Source of the DNA: Phycicoccus jejuensis
GTDB lineage: Bacteria > Actinomycetota > Actinomycetes > Actinomycetales > Dermatophilaceae
Assembly: GCF_000720925.1 (NCBI RefSeq)
Contig: NZ_JOEE01000006.1
Coordinates: 62,001-126,000, forward strand
Direction of reading: 5' to 3'
DNA length: 64,000 nt
A program made the translations under genes and the position numbers. This document shows, in pieces, positions 25,247 to 33,308 of the stretch; positions within the stretch are counted from its first letter, which is position 1; every line of letters starts with the position of its first letter. The notes under the pieces are model-generated. The model worked only from the letters and a program-made list of their open reading frames with translations, made no database searches and was not told where the DNA came from.

Positions 25247-25848
25247 TGGACGGATCCGTCGTGCTCGTCGTGCTGCGGCTGCTCGTCTCCCTCGGCGTCG
25301 TCCTCACCCTCCTCGTGCTGCTCGCCCGCTGGGCGCGCAAGCGCGGCCTCGGGGGTGCGGTCGGCTCGCGTGCCGGGGTGCAGGTCGAGGTGCTGTCGCG
25401 GCGCGCGCTGGGCCGCGGGTCCGCCCTCCACGTCGTGCGCGTCGGCGAGCAGGTACTCGTCCTCGGCGTCACCGACCAGCACGTCTCGCTCCTGCGCGAG
25501 CTCGACCCGCAGGTCCTCGAGGTCGTCGAGCCGGAGCAGGAGGCCCCCGTGGTCACCGCCCCGACGGTCGCCATCGCGCCCGCCGCCGCGCCGGACTTCG
25601 CCGCCGCGCTGCGGGCGCAGGCCGACGGGACCGGCCTCGACCTCGGCCCCGCGGCCACCGTGCCGGTCGCCGTCGCCTCCGTCGCTCCCGCTGCTCCGGT
25701 CACCCGCAGCGGTCGCCACGCCGCGGCGCGCCGCCCCGTCCTGCCCCGCCCCGCCGCCCCCGCGGCCGGTGGCGCCCCGGTGCCGACCGGATGGCCGTGG
25801 AACGCCGCGAGCCTCGTCGTCGGCGCGATCAAGGGGAGTCGTGCCTAG
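25246..25848 (+). CDS. fliO: flagellar export gate scaffold protein FliO
   Basis: A 200-residue protein with one N-terminal TM helix (LVVLRLLVSLGVVLTLLVLL) followed by a cytoplasmic domain with VQVEVLSRRALGRGSALHVV and VGEQVLVLGVTDQHVSLLRE, the FliO/FliZ signature. A long Ala/Pro-rich tail follows. FliO assists assembly of the FliP ring and is encoded, as usual, just before fliP. TGATG overlap with fliN and 8-bp overlap with fliP. Confidence 0.88.
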   Translation: MDGSVVLVVLRLLVSLGVVLTLLVLLARWARKRGLGGAVGSRAGVQVEVLSRRALGRGSALHVVRVGEQVLVLGVTDQHVSLLRELDPQVLEVVEPEQEAPVVTAPTVAIAPAAAPDFAAALRAQADGTGLDLGPAATVPVAVASVAPAAPVTRSGRHAAARRPVLPRPAAPAAGGAPVPTGWPWNAASLVVGAIKGSRA

Positions 25849-26635
25849 TCCCCTCGCCCTCCTGCGGCGGGTGCGCCCGCTGCTCGTGACCGGCCTCGTG
25901 CTGTTCACGGCGTTCGGCCCCGGCGCCGCCCTCGCGTCGGCCGCGCCGAGCCCGAGCCCGTCGCCCACCCCCGGTGGGGTGTCGGTGACGCTCGACGGCG
26001 GCGCGACGCAGCCGAGCCAGACGGTGACGATCATCGTCCTGCTCACCGTGCTGTCGCTGGCGCCGGCGCTGCTCATCCTCACGACCGCCTTCACCAAGGT
26101 GATCGTCGTGCTGTCGCTGACCCGCAACGCGCTCGGCACCCAGACCATCCCGCCGAACCAGGTCTTGGTCGGCCTCGCGCTCTTCCTCAGCCTCTTCATC
26201 ATGGCGCCGGTCCTGTCGCAGATGAACGACCAGGGCATCCAGCCCTACATGAAGGGCGACATCACCCAGTCGCAGGCGATCGAGCGCACCGTCAAGCCGC
26301 TCCGGACGTTCATGGGCGAGCAGACCCGCCCGGCCGAGCTCGCGACGATGGTCAAGCTGAGCGGTGAGGAGAAGCCCGCGACGGTCGACGACGTGCCGCT
26401 GACGACGCTCGTGCCGGCCTTCGTCCTCTCGGAGCTGAAGTCCGCGTTCATCATCGGCTTCGTCATCTTCGTGCCGTTCCTCGTCATCGACGTCGTCGTC
26501 AGCTCCGTGCTCATGTCGATGGGCATGATGATGCTGCCGCCCGCGCTCATCTCGCTGCCCTTCAAGCTCCTGCTCTTCGTCATGGTCGACGGCTGGGGCC
26601 TCATCGTCACCGCCCTCGTCCAGAGCTACCGGTGA
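25841..26635 (+). CDS. fliP: flagellar export gate protein FliP
   Basis: A 264-residue FliP with a cleavable signal sequence (LLVTGLVLFTAFGPGAALAS), then TM helices with LTVLSLAPALLILTTAFTKV, IVVLSLTRNALGTQTIPPNQ, VLVGLALFLSLFIMAPVLSQ and, after the periplasmic-type loop, LVPAFVLSELKSAFIIGFVI and MGMMMLPPALISLPFKLLLF. It forms the core of the export channel with FliQ and FliR. The GTG at 25841 has AAGGGGAG upstream and overlaps fliO by 8 bp; the frame continues upstream only as shadow of fliO. Confidence 0.95.
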   Translation: MPSPLALLRRVRPLLVTGLVLFTAFGPGAALASAAPSPSPSPTPGGVSVTLDGGATQPSQTVTIIVLLTVLSLAPALLILTTAFTKVIVVLSLTRNALGTQTIPPNQVLVGLALFLSLFIMAPVLSQMNDQGIQPYMKGDITQSQAIERTVKPLRTFMGEQTRPAELATMVKLSGEEKPATVDDVPLTTLVPAFVLSELKSAFIIGFVIFVPFLVIDVVVSSVLMSMGMMMLPPALISLPFKLLLFVMVDGWGLIVTALVQSYR

Positions 26636-26645
26636 GGGGGAGGAC

Positions 26646-26915
26646 GTGACCGACGCCGACATCGTCCACATCGGGGTGCAGGCCATGATCGTCAGCGCGA
26701 AGCTGGCGATGCCCGTGCTGCTCACCGCCCTGGCCATCGGCTTCGTCATCTCGCTCTTCCAGGCGGTCACGCAGGTGCAGGAGGTGACGCTCAGCTTCGT
26801 GCCGAAGCTCCTCGGCGTCGCGCTCGTCCTCGTCGTCGCCGGCCACTGGATGCTCCAGGAGGCGGTGTCCTTCACCCGCGCCATGTTCGACCTCCTGCCG
26901 CAGCTGCTCACCTGA
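26646..26915 (+). CDS. fliQ: flagellar export gate protein FliQ
   Basis: An 89-residue two-helix hairpin protein: AMIVSAKLAMPVLLTALAIG, FVISLFQAVTQVQEVTLSFV, PKLLGVALVLVVAGHWML. Four copies surround the FliP-FliR core. The GTG has GGGGGAGG just upstream in the 10-bp gap after fliP. Its stop overlaps fliR by one base (TGATG). Confidence 0.95.
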   Translation: MTDADIVHIGVQAMIVSAKLAMPVLLTALAIGFVISLFQAVTQVQEVTLSFVPKLLGVALVLVVAGHWMLQEAVSFTRAMFDLLPQLLT

Positions 26916-27694
26916 TGACGATCGCGTTCGCCGCCGACTCGCTCGTCACGCTGCTGCTCGCGACGACGCGGCTCTCGGTGTTCTTCCTCCTCGCCCCGCC
27001 GTTCAGCAGCAAGGCCGTTCCGGCGCGCGTCAAGGCCGGTCTGGCCGTCGCGCTCTCGCTGGCGGTGCTCCCGGCCATCCGTGGGCAGGCGACGCCGGCG
27101 CTCGAGCTCTTCCCGCTGCTCGGCGCGGCCCTCTACCAGGCGGTCGTCGGCGCGGCGATGGGCTTCGTCGTCCTGCTGGCCTTCGCGGTCGTGCAGGCCG
27201 CCGGCGAGCTGCTCGACCTCGCGAGTGGCTTCACGCTCGCCTCGCTCTACGACCCGATGTCGAACGCGACGAGCAGCATCTTCGGGCGCATCCACCAGCT
27301 GCTCGCGATCACCCTGCTCTTCGCGACCGGCGGGCACCTCTTCCTCGTGCGCGGGCTCATCTCGACCTTCACGGTCCTGCCGCTGCACCCGATGGCCCTC
27401 GGCGACCTCGCCCGGCTCGTCACCGACGGGATCGGCACCTTCCTCGGTGGGGCGCTGCAGGTGGCGGCGCCGGTGCTCGTCGTGCTCTTCCTCTCGGAGA
27501 TCGCGCTCGGCCTGGTGTCGCGGGCCGTCCCGACGCTCAACATCTTCGCGATCAGCTTCCCCGTGAAGATCATCCTCGTCATCTCCTTCGCGGGAATGGC
27601 CTTCGCGCTGCTGCCCGGGGTCGTCAGCGAGCTGCTCGACCAGACCGGACGCGACATGACCTCGGTGGCGCGGATGCTCGGGGCGGGTGGGTGA
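26915..27694 (+). CDS. fliR: flagellar export gate protein FliR
   Basis: A 259-residue multi-pass FliR: TTRLSVFFLLAPPFSSKAVP, VKAGLAVALSLAVLP, GAAMGFVVLLAFAVVQAAGE followed by LLDLASGFTLASLYDPMSNA, and SRAVPTLNIFAISFPVKIIL. One copy completes the helical FliP5-FliQ4-FliR1 gate. It starts at the fliQ stop and ends just inside or before flhB, depending on the flhB start. Confidence 0.94.
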   Translation: MTIAFAADSLVTLLLATTRLSVFFLLAPPFSSKAVPARVKAGLAVALSLAVLPAIRGQATPALELFPLLGAALYQAVVGAAMGFVVLLAFAVVQAAGELLDLASGFTLASLYDPMSNATSSIFGRIHQLLAITLLFATGGHLFLVRGLISTFTVLPLHPMALGDLARLVTDGIGTFLGGALQVAAPVLVVLFLSEIALGLVSRAVPTLNIFAISFPVKIILVISFAGMAFALLPGVVSELLDQTGRDMTSVARMLGAGG

Positions 27695-27698
27695 GCCG

Positions 27699-28808
27699 GT
27701 GAGCGACAAGTCGCAGAAGACCGAGAAGCCCACCCCGCAGCGGCTCAAGAAGGCGCGCCGCGACGGGCAGGTCGCCCGCACCGCCGAGCTCAGCGCGTGG
27801 GCGGCCGTCATGCTCGCGTCCGTCGTCCTGCCGCACCTCGTCTCCGGGCTGTCCGAGCTGTTCGTCGGCACCCTCCAGGGGCTGCGCGAGGTCATCCTCG
27901 ACCCGCAGCCCGAGCGCGGCGTGACCGTGATGCGGCAGACGGGGATCGACGCCGTCAAGGTGCTCGCGCCGTTCCTCGGCGTCATGGTCGTGGCCGCGCT
28001 GGCCAGCAGCGCGGCGCAGGGCGGCATCCGCGTCTACCCCGGCAAGTTCAAGCCCAACTTCGGTGTGCTCAACCCGGCCAAGGGGCTCAAGCAGCTCGTC
28101 TCCGCGCACGCCGCGTGGACCCTCGGCAAGACCCTGCTGAAGTTCGTCATCTTCGGGTGGGTCGGGTACACCGAGCTGCGCGACGTCGCGATCCTCATGA
28201 CGACGCACGGCTCGTGGTCACTCGGGGCTGCGGCGTCCGCAGCGGTCGGGGCCGTGACGCACGTGCTCCGGCTCGTCGCCGGCGTCGGGCTCGTGCTCGC
28301 CGCAGCGGACTTCGTCATGGAGAAGCGGCGCATCGGCTCGCAGCTGAAGATGAGCCAGGACGAGATCAGGCGCGAGCACAAGCAGTCCGAGGGCGACCCG
28401 CTGCTCAAGGGCATGATCCGCGGCAAGCAGCGCGAGATGAGCCGCAACCGGATGCTCTCCAACCTCGCCTCGGCCGACGTCGTGCTCGTCAACCCGACGC
28501 ACGTCGCGGTCGCGCTCAAGTACGAGATGGGCCTCGGCGCGCCGCGGGTCGTCGCGCGCGGCGCCGGTGCGGCGGCGGCCCGCATCCGCGAGGAGGCGGC
28601 CGAGCTGCGGCTGCCGATGGTCGAGGACGTGCCGCTCGCGCGCACCGTCTACCGGATGTGCGACGTCGGCGACGAGATCCCGCCGGAGCTCTTCGATGCC
28701 GTCGCGGGCGTGTTCGTCTTCGTCCTCGGGCTCAAGCGCCGCGGCGTGACGAGCGGCTTCCACCGCAGCCCGTACGCGGGCACCGACCGGGCGGGGGTCG
28801 CCGCGTGA
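27699..28808 (+). CDS. flhB: flagellar export gate switch protein FlhB
   Basis: A 369-residue FlhB. It starts with SDKSQKTEKPTPQRLKKARR, the canonical N terminus, has four TM helices and a cytoplasmic domain with the self-cleavage site NPTH at 265-268 (VVLVNPTHVAVALKYEMG). It switches export from rod/hook to filament substrates together with FliK. GTG 27699 is chosen because it puts the conserved N terminus first; an in-frame GTG at 27687 would add four residues and overlap fliR. It is the last gene of the fliM operon. Confidence 0.94.
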   Translation: MSDKSQKTEKPTPQRLKKARRDGQVARTAELSAWAAVMLASVVLPHLVSGLSELFVGTLQGLREVILDPQPERGVTVMRQTGIDAVKVLAPFLGVMVVAALASSAAQGGIRVYPGKFKPNFGVLNPAKGLKQLVSAHAAWTLGKTLLKFVIFGWVGYTELRDVAILMTTHGSWSLGAAASAAVGAVTHVLRLVAGVGLVLAAADFVMEKRRIGSQLKMSQDEIRREHKQSEGDPLLKGMIRGKQREMSRNRMLSNLASADVVLVNPTHVAVALKYEMGLGAPRVVARGAGAAAARIREEAAELRLPMVEDVPLARTVYRMCDVGDEIPPELFDAVAGVFVFVLGLKRRGVTSGFHRSPYAGTDRAGVAA

Positions 28809-28838
28809 GCTCCGCGACCACCCCGGGCGCCCGGACCC

Positions 28839-28867
28839 CTCAGGTCACGTCCCCGCCTGCCGATGGG
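28839..28867 (+). promoter_or_regulatory. FliA promoter of flhA
   Basis: CTCAGGT (28839-28845), 14 bases, CCGATGGG (28860-28867). It lies in the 109-bp gap between flhB and flhA and points straight at a 14-codon reading frame starting nine bases after the -10. Confidence 0.83.
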
Positions 28868-28876
28868 AGTCCCGAG

Positions 28877-28921
28877 ATGACTGCCACCACCCGCTCCCGT
28901 CGCCACCGCGAGGTCCGATGA
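28877..28921 (+). CDS. possible 14-residue leader peptide coupled to flhA
   Basis: ATG at 28877 opens a 14-codon frame (MTATTRSRRHREVR) whose TGA overlaps the flhA ATG as ATGA. The start lies nine bases after the -10 of the FliA promoter, so the mRNA would be leaderless or nearly so. Five of 14 residues are Arg. Translational coupling to flhA is the simplest reading; chance cannot be excluded, since GAGG also occurs five bases before the flhA ATG. Confidence 0.45.
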   Translation: MTATTRSRRHREVR

Positions 28922-30990
28922 AGAACGCACGGCTGAGCCAGATCGGCATCCCGGCGGCCGTCGTCGGCGTCGTCGTCATGATGGTCGTGCCGGTGCCGAG
29001 CATGCTGCTCGACCTGCTGCTGGCCCTCAACCTCACGATCTCGGTGCTCGTCCTGCTCGTGGCCCTGCGCGTGACGCGGCCGCTGGACTTCGCGGTCTTC
29101 CCGTCGCTGCTGCTCGTCGCGACGCTCTTCCGGCTGGCGCTCAACATCAGCGCGACCCGCCTCGTGCTCGTCGACGGGTTCGCCGGCAAGGTCATCGAGG
29201 CGTTCGGTCACTTCGTCGTCGGCAGCTCGCTCGTCGTCGGCCTCGTCATCTTCCTCATCCTGGTCGTCATCCAGTTCGTCGTCATCACCAACGGTGCCGG
29301 GCGCGTGGCCGAGGTGGCCGCCCGCTTCACCCTCGACGCGATGCCCGGCAAGCAGATGGCCATCGACGCCGACCTCAACTCGGGCCTCATCGACGAGGAC
29401 GAGGCGCGGCGCCGCCGCAAGGAGGTCTCGGGCGAGGCGGACTTCTACGGCGCGATGGACGGTGCCTCGAAGTTCGTCAAGGGCGACGCGATCGCCGCCA
29501 TCGTCATCACGCTCGTCAACCTCATCGGCGGCCTCGTCATCGGCGTCGTCCAGAACGGCCAGGCAGTTGGGGACGCGATCCAGACCTACAGCCTCCTGTC
29601 GGTCGGCGACGGCCTCGTCTCGCAGATCCCCGCCCTGCTGCTGTCGATGTCGACCGGCATCATCGTCACCCGCGCCTCGACCGAGCGCGACATGGGCGGC
29701 GACATCATCCACCAGTTCGGCCAGCAGCGCGGCGCCATCCAGATCGCCGGCGTCGTCATCATGGCGCTGGCGCTCGTGCCGGCCCTGCCGAAGCTGCCGT
29801 TCATCCTCATCGGCGGCGGCGCGGTGCTCCTGGCCCGCGCGATGCCGAAGCTCGAGGAGCGCGAGGAGGCCCGCCGCGCCGAGGAGGCCGCCGCCGAGCG
29901 CGAGGCCCTGCCGTCTCCCGACAGCCCGCAGGTCCTCGCCCACGACATCCGCGTCGAGCCGCTCGAGCTCGAGCTGGCCTTCGACCTCATCGGCCTCGTC
30001 GACGCCGACAACGGTGGCGACCTGCTCGGCCGGGTCAAGGCGCTGCGCCGCAAGCTCGCGATGGAGCTCGGCGTCGTCATCCCGCTCGTGCGCACCCGCG
30101 ACAACCTCGACCTGCCCTCGCACACCTACGCGATCCGCGTCCACGGTGTCGAGGTCGCCCGCGGCGAGGCGCCCGCCGGGCACGTGCTCGTCATCGGCGA
30201 CGCCATCGCGCACCTCGAGGGCATCCCGACCCGCGAGCCGGTGTTCGGCCTCGAGGCCAAGTGGGTCGCCGCGCACCTGCGCGGACGCGCCGAGGCACTC
30301 GACGGCACGGTCGTCGACCGCTCGTCGGTCATCACCACCCACCTCGCCGAGACCGTCCGCCGGCACGCTGCGGACCTGCTGGGCCGCGAGGACGTCAAGC
30401 TGCTCGTCGACGCCGTGCGCTCCACGCACCCGCAGGTCATCGAGGAGCTCACCCCCAACCCGCTCGCGCTCGGCGAGATCCAACGCGTCCTCAAGGGACT
30501 GCTCGTCGAGGGCGTCGGCATCCGCGACCTCGTCCGGATCTTCGAGGCGATCTCGCTGCGGGCCCGGGTCACCACCGACCCCGACCAGCTCGTCGAGGCA
30601 GCGCGCCTGGCGCTCGGCCCGGCCATCGCGGCGTCGCACGCCTCCAACGGCGACCTCCACGTGCTCACCTTCGAGCCGCGGCTGGAGCAGAAGCTGCTCG
30701 AGTCGCTGCGCTCCGGTGACGGCGGCCCCCAGCTGCTGCTCGACCCGTACTTCGCCGACCGGCTGGCCACCGAGGCCGCCCGCGTCTCGCGCACGGTCGA
30801 GGAGGGCGGTGTGCAGCCGGTGCTCGTGTGCGCGCAGCCGCTGCGGCGGGCGGTGCGCCGGCTCGTCGAGGGCGCGGCCCCGCAGCTGCCGGTGCTGGCG
30901 TACCAGGAGCTCGGTGGCCACCTGCGCCTGACCACGGCCGGCGTCGTCGACGTCGCCGCCGCCGACGCGCTCGGCACGGCGGGGGTCTGA
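28918..30990 (+). CDS. flhA: flagellar export gate protein FlhA
   Basis: A 690-residue FlhA. Eight N-terminal TM helices include LDLLLALNLTISVLVLLVAL, VFPSLLLVATLFRLALNISA and GDAIAAIVITLVNLIGGLVI. The FHIPEP-type loop contains DAMPGKQMAIDADLNSGLID. The C-terminal cytosolic domain (about 325-690) includes LPSHTYAIRVHGVEVARGEA, EDVKLLVDAVRSTHPQVIEE and IRDLVRIFEAISLRARVTTD, which bind chaperone-substrate complexes. It forms the nonameric export ring. Its own FliA promoter separates it from flhB. Confidence 0.97.
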   Translation: MKNARLSQIGIPAAVVGVVVMMVVPVPSMLLDLLLALNLTISVLVLLVALRVTRPLDFAVFPSLLLVATLFRLALNISATRLVLVDGFAGKVIEAFGHFVVGSSLVVGLVIFLILVVIQFVVITNGAGRVAEVAARFTLDAMPGKQMAIDADLNSGLIDEDEARRRRKEVSGEADFYGAMDGASKFVKGDAIAAIVITLVNLIGGLVIGVVQNGQAVGDAIQTYSLLSVGDGLVSQIPALLLSMSTGIIVTRASTERDMGGDIIHQFGQQRGAIQIAGVVIMALALVPALPKLPFILIGGGAVLLARAMPKLEEREEARRAEEAAAEREALPSPDSPQVLAHDIRVEPLELELAFDLIGLVDADNGGDLLGRVKALRRKLAMELGVVIPLVRTRDNLDLPSHTYAIRVHGVEVARGEAPAGHVLVIGDAIAHLEGIPTREPVFGLEAKWVAAHLRGRAEALDGTVVDRSSVITTHLAETVRRHAADLLGREDVKLLVDAVRSTHPQVIEELTPNPLALGEIQRVLKGLLVEGVGIRDLVRIFEAISLRARVTTDPDQLVEAARLALGPAIAASHASNGDLHVLTFEPRLEQKLLESLRSGDGGPQLLLDPYFADRLATEAARVSRTVEEGGVQPVLVCAQPLRRAVRRLVEGAAPQLPVLAYQELGGHLRLTTAGVVDVAAADALGTAGV

Positions 30991-30991
30991 C

Positions 30992-31336
30992 ATGGGCCGC
31001 ACGAAGTCCGGGGGAGAGGCGAAGGCCAAGCCGGCCAAGGCGCACTCGCCGGAGCGCTTCGCGTTCGGCGCGCTCTTCGGCGTCGCGCTGTTCGTCCCCG
31101 CGGGGATGCTCGTCTACGCCGGCAACCTCTCGATCGACCAGGCCGTATACCGCTTCGGCCTCGCGTGGCTCGTCGCGGTCGTCGGCGTCGGCATCGTCGC
31201 CTCCACGCTCCACAACCCGGTCGTCCGCACACCCGCTGCGGCTCCCGTGCCGGTCGCCGCGCCGGCTGAGCAGCCGCCGGTCGACGAGACGATGGCTTTC
31301 CCCACGACCGACCCCGCGGACCCGCAGGCCGGCTGA
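30992..31336 (+). CDS. small two-TM membrane protein of unknown function
   Basis: A 114-residue protein starting one base after the flhA stop, so probably in the same transcript. A Lys-rich N terminus is followed by two TM helices (FGALFGVALFVPAGMLVYAG; FGLAWLVAVVGVGIVASTLH) and a Pro/Ala/Asp tail. I recognise no family. Its position at the end of the flagellar cluster suggests membership, but nothing in the sequence shows a role. Confidence 0.65.
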   Translation: MGRTKSGGEAKAKPAKAHSPERFAFGALFGVALFVPAGMLVYAGNLSIDQAVYRFGLAWLVAVVGVGIVASTLHNPVVRTPAAAPVPVAAPAEQPPVDETMAFPTTDPADPQAG

Positions 31337-31358
31337 GCCCCCTCCGCTGCGCCGGGTC

Positions 31359-31397
31359 GAGGTGAAAACCGACCACGTCAGGGTCGGTTCTCACCTC
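31359..31397 (+). terminator. strong hairpin ending the flagellar cluster
   Basis: A 16-bp stem with one mismatch (GAGGTGAAAACCGACC / GGTCGGTTCTCACCTC) and a 7-base loop, 23 bases after the last gene and before tRNA-Thr. Confidence 0.85.
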
Positions 31398-31502
31398 CAC
31401 CGGATGAGGTGCGCGGGGGTCTGTTACGCGCTGCCCTGAAGCCGCGCATCGGGCTGTGAAGCGGCCGATAGAGTGTGGGGCCGTCGGCCTCCGGGTCGGC
31501 CC

Positions 31503-31578
31503 GCTGGCGTGGCGCAATCGGTAGCGCACCTGTCTTGTAAACAGGGGGTTGGGGGTTCGAGTCCCCCCGCCAGCTCCA
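31503..31578 (+). tRNA. tRNA-Thr (anticodon TGT)
   Basis: Acceptor GCTGGCG pairs with CGCCAGC. The D arm (GCGC...GCGC), the anticodon stem CCTGT/ACAGG with loop CTTGTAA (anticodon TGT at 31536-31538) and the T arm GGGGGTTCGAGTCCCCC all fold. The discriminator T is followed by an encoded CCA at 31576-31578. It reads ACA threonine codons. Its 3' 45 bases (31534-31578) recur at 43706-43750, marking it as the attachment site of the island downstream. Confidence 0.97.
31534..31578 (+). repeat. left attachment core of the genomic island (3' end of tRNA-Thr)
   Basis: Forty-two of 45 bases match 43706-43750 in the same orientation. Together they bracket 12.2 kb of lower-GC DNA. The tRNA remains intact on this side. 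A 23-bp exact direct repeat also occurs 76 bases beyond this core (31654-31676) and 104 bases beyond the right core (43854-43876). Confidence 0.85.
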
Positions 31579-31811
31579 CCCCGCGTGTATTGCTTCGCCT
31601 GATGCTGGACGTTTCGTGGTCGGCTGATCCGCGACAGTGTTCCGCTTGAGGCTTGACAGGTGCTTCGGCTGATCCTCAACGCTCTTTCACAAGGAGTGAG
31701 TCGAGCTGCGGAGTGGCAGACACCGCCCGCTGCGCGGAGGGCCATCCGGTTGGTCACGCGGCACGGCATCCTGGATGGATCCTCGGGAGAGCCCTGAGGC
31801 GGAGGTGGCCC
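31579..31811. other. island left end, no gene; contains a 23-bp direct repeat
   Basis: No convincing gene. A block at 31629-31690 resembles 43829-43888 (identical over 31654-31676, centred on GACAGGTGCTTCGGCTGATC). It presumably holds the hsdM promoter near its right end, but no clear -35/-10 pair stands out. Confidence 0.6.
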
Positions 31812-33308
31812 ATGTCCAAGTCCATCGGGCAGGCCCCTACTAGGGTTGCGCCCGTGATCACGGGTGACTTGAAGAGCAACATCGACCGCGTCTGGGACGC
31901 CTTCTGGTCAGGGGGCATCAGCAACCCGCTCGAGGTCATCGAGCAGATCACCTACCTGCTCTTCATCCGTCGCCTCGACGACATCCAGACGCTGGCCGAG
32001 AAGAAGGCACGCGTGACCGGCGGCGCCGTCGAGAGCCCCGTGTTCCTGCCCGGCCATTCTCACCTGAGGTGGAGCCAGTTCAAGAACACCTCCCCCGAAG
32101 TGATGCACAAGACGATCGCCTACGAGGTCTTCCCATTCCTTCGCGGGATGGGCGACGGCACCACCTACAGCGAGCACATGAAGGATGCCCGCTTCACCAT
32201 CCCGACCCCGGCCCTGCTGTCCAAGGTCGTAGACATGCTCGACGACATCCCGATGGCGGATCGCGACACCAACGGCGACCTCTACGAGTACCTGCTCTCC
32301 AAGATCGCCTCAGCCGGCGTCAACGGTCAGTTCCGCACCCCGCGCCACATCATCGAGCTGATGGTCAAGATGACCGCTCCGCAGCCGGCCGACGAGATCT
32401 GCGATCCTGCCTGCGGCACGGCTGGCTTCCTTGTCGCCGCGGGCGAGTACGTCCGCGACACTCACGCCGACGCGCTCCTGGACCAGCTGGAGCGCAAGCA
32501 CTTCCACGCGTCGATGTTCCACGGCTACGACTTCGACTCGACCATGCTCCGCATCGGCAGCATGAACATGCTGTTGCACGGCATAGAGGCCCCCGACATC
32601 CGCTATCGCGACTCCCTGTCTGAGGGCGCGGCCGCGGACGCCGACAAGTACACGCTGATCCTGGCCAATCCGCCTTTCGCCGGGTCGCTCGACTATGAAT
32701 CCACGGCGAAGGATCTCCAGCGGGTCGTGAAGACAAGGAAGACCGAGCTGCTCTTCCTCGCTCTGTTTCTCAAGCTGCTCAAACCTGGTGGGCGGGCTGC
32801 TGTCATCGTGCCGGACGGCGTGCTCTTCGGTTCGAGCAGCGCGCACAAGGCGCTCCGCAAAATGCTGGTCGAGGATCAGAAGCTCGACGCCGTCGTGAAA
32901 CTGCCGTCCGGTGTCTTCCGCCCGTACGCCGGCGTCTCCACCGCGATCTTGTTCTTCACCAAGACCAACTCCGGCGGCACCGACCAAGTCTGGTTCTACG
33001 ACGTCCGCGCCGACGGCTTCAGCCTCGATGACAGGCGCAACCCGGTCGAAGCCAATGACCTCCCCGACGTGCTCGCCCGCTGGCAGACCCGCGACGACGA
33101 GAAGGATCGTGCCCGCGCCGAGCAGTCCTTCCTCGTGCCCAAGGACGACATCGTTGTCCAGGGGTACGACCTCTCCTTGAACCGTTACAAGGAGATCGTC
33201 CACGACGAGATCGAGCACCGCGCCCCGCTGGAGATCATCGCCGACATCGAGACGCTTGAGGACGAGATCGCCCAGGGCCTCGCGGAACTGAAGGCGATGC
33301 TCTCGTGA
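31812..33308 (+). CDS. hsdM: type I restriction-modification DNA methyltransferase subunit HsdM
   Basis: A 498-residue N6-adenine methyltransferase subunit. The N-terminal helical domain (about 15-150) includes [20 protein letters not shown] and [17 protein letters not shown]. The catalytic domain has the SAM motif [11 protein letters not shown] at 198-208 and NPPF at 286-289 ([14 protein letters not shown]), then [20 protein letters not shown]. With HsdS it methylates adenines in a bipartite site. ATG 31812 has GGAGGTGG just upstream. GTGA overlap with hsdS. Base composition is clearly lower in GC than the flagellar genes, consistent with transfer. Confidence 0.96.
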   Translation: MSKSIGQAPTRVAPVITGDLKSNIDRVWDAFWSGGISNPLEVIEQITYLLFIRRLDDIQTLAEKKARVTGGAVESPVFLPGHSHLRWSQFKNTSPEVMHKTIAYEVFPFLRGMGDGTTYSEHMKDARFTIPTPALLSKVVDMLDDIPMADRDTNGDLYEYLLSKIASAGVNGQFRTPRHIIELMVKMTAPQPADEICDPACGTAGFLVAAGEYVRDTHADALLDQLERKHFHASMFHGYDFDSTMLRIGSMNMLLHGIEAPDIRYRDSLSEGAAADADKYTLILANPPFAGSLDYESTAKDLQRVVKTRKTELLFLALFLKLLKPGGRAAVIVPDGVLFGSSSAHKALRKMLVEDQKLDAVVKLPSGVFRPYAGVSTAILFFTKTNSGGTDQVWFYDVRADGFSLDDRRNPVEANDLPDVLARWQTRDDEKDRARAEQSFLVPKDDIVVQGYDLSLNRYKEIVHDEIEHRAPLEIIADIETLEDEIAQGLAELKAMLS

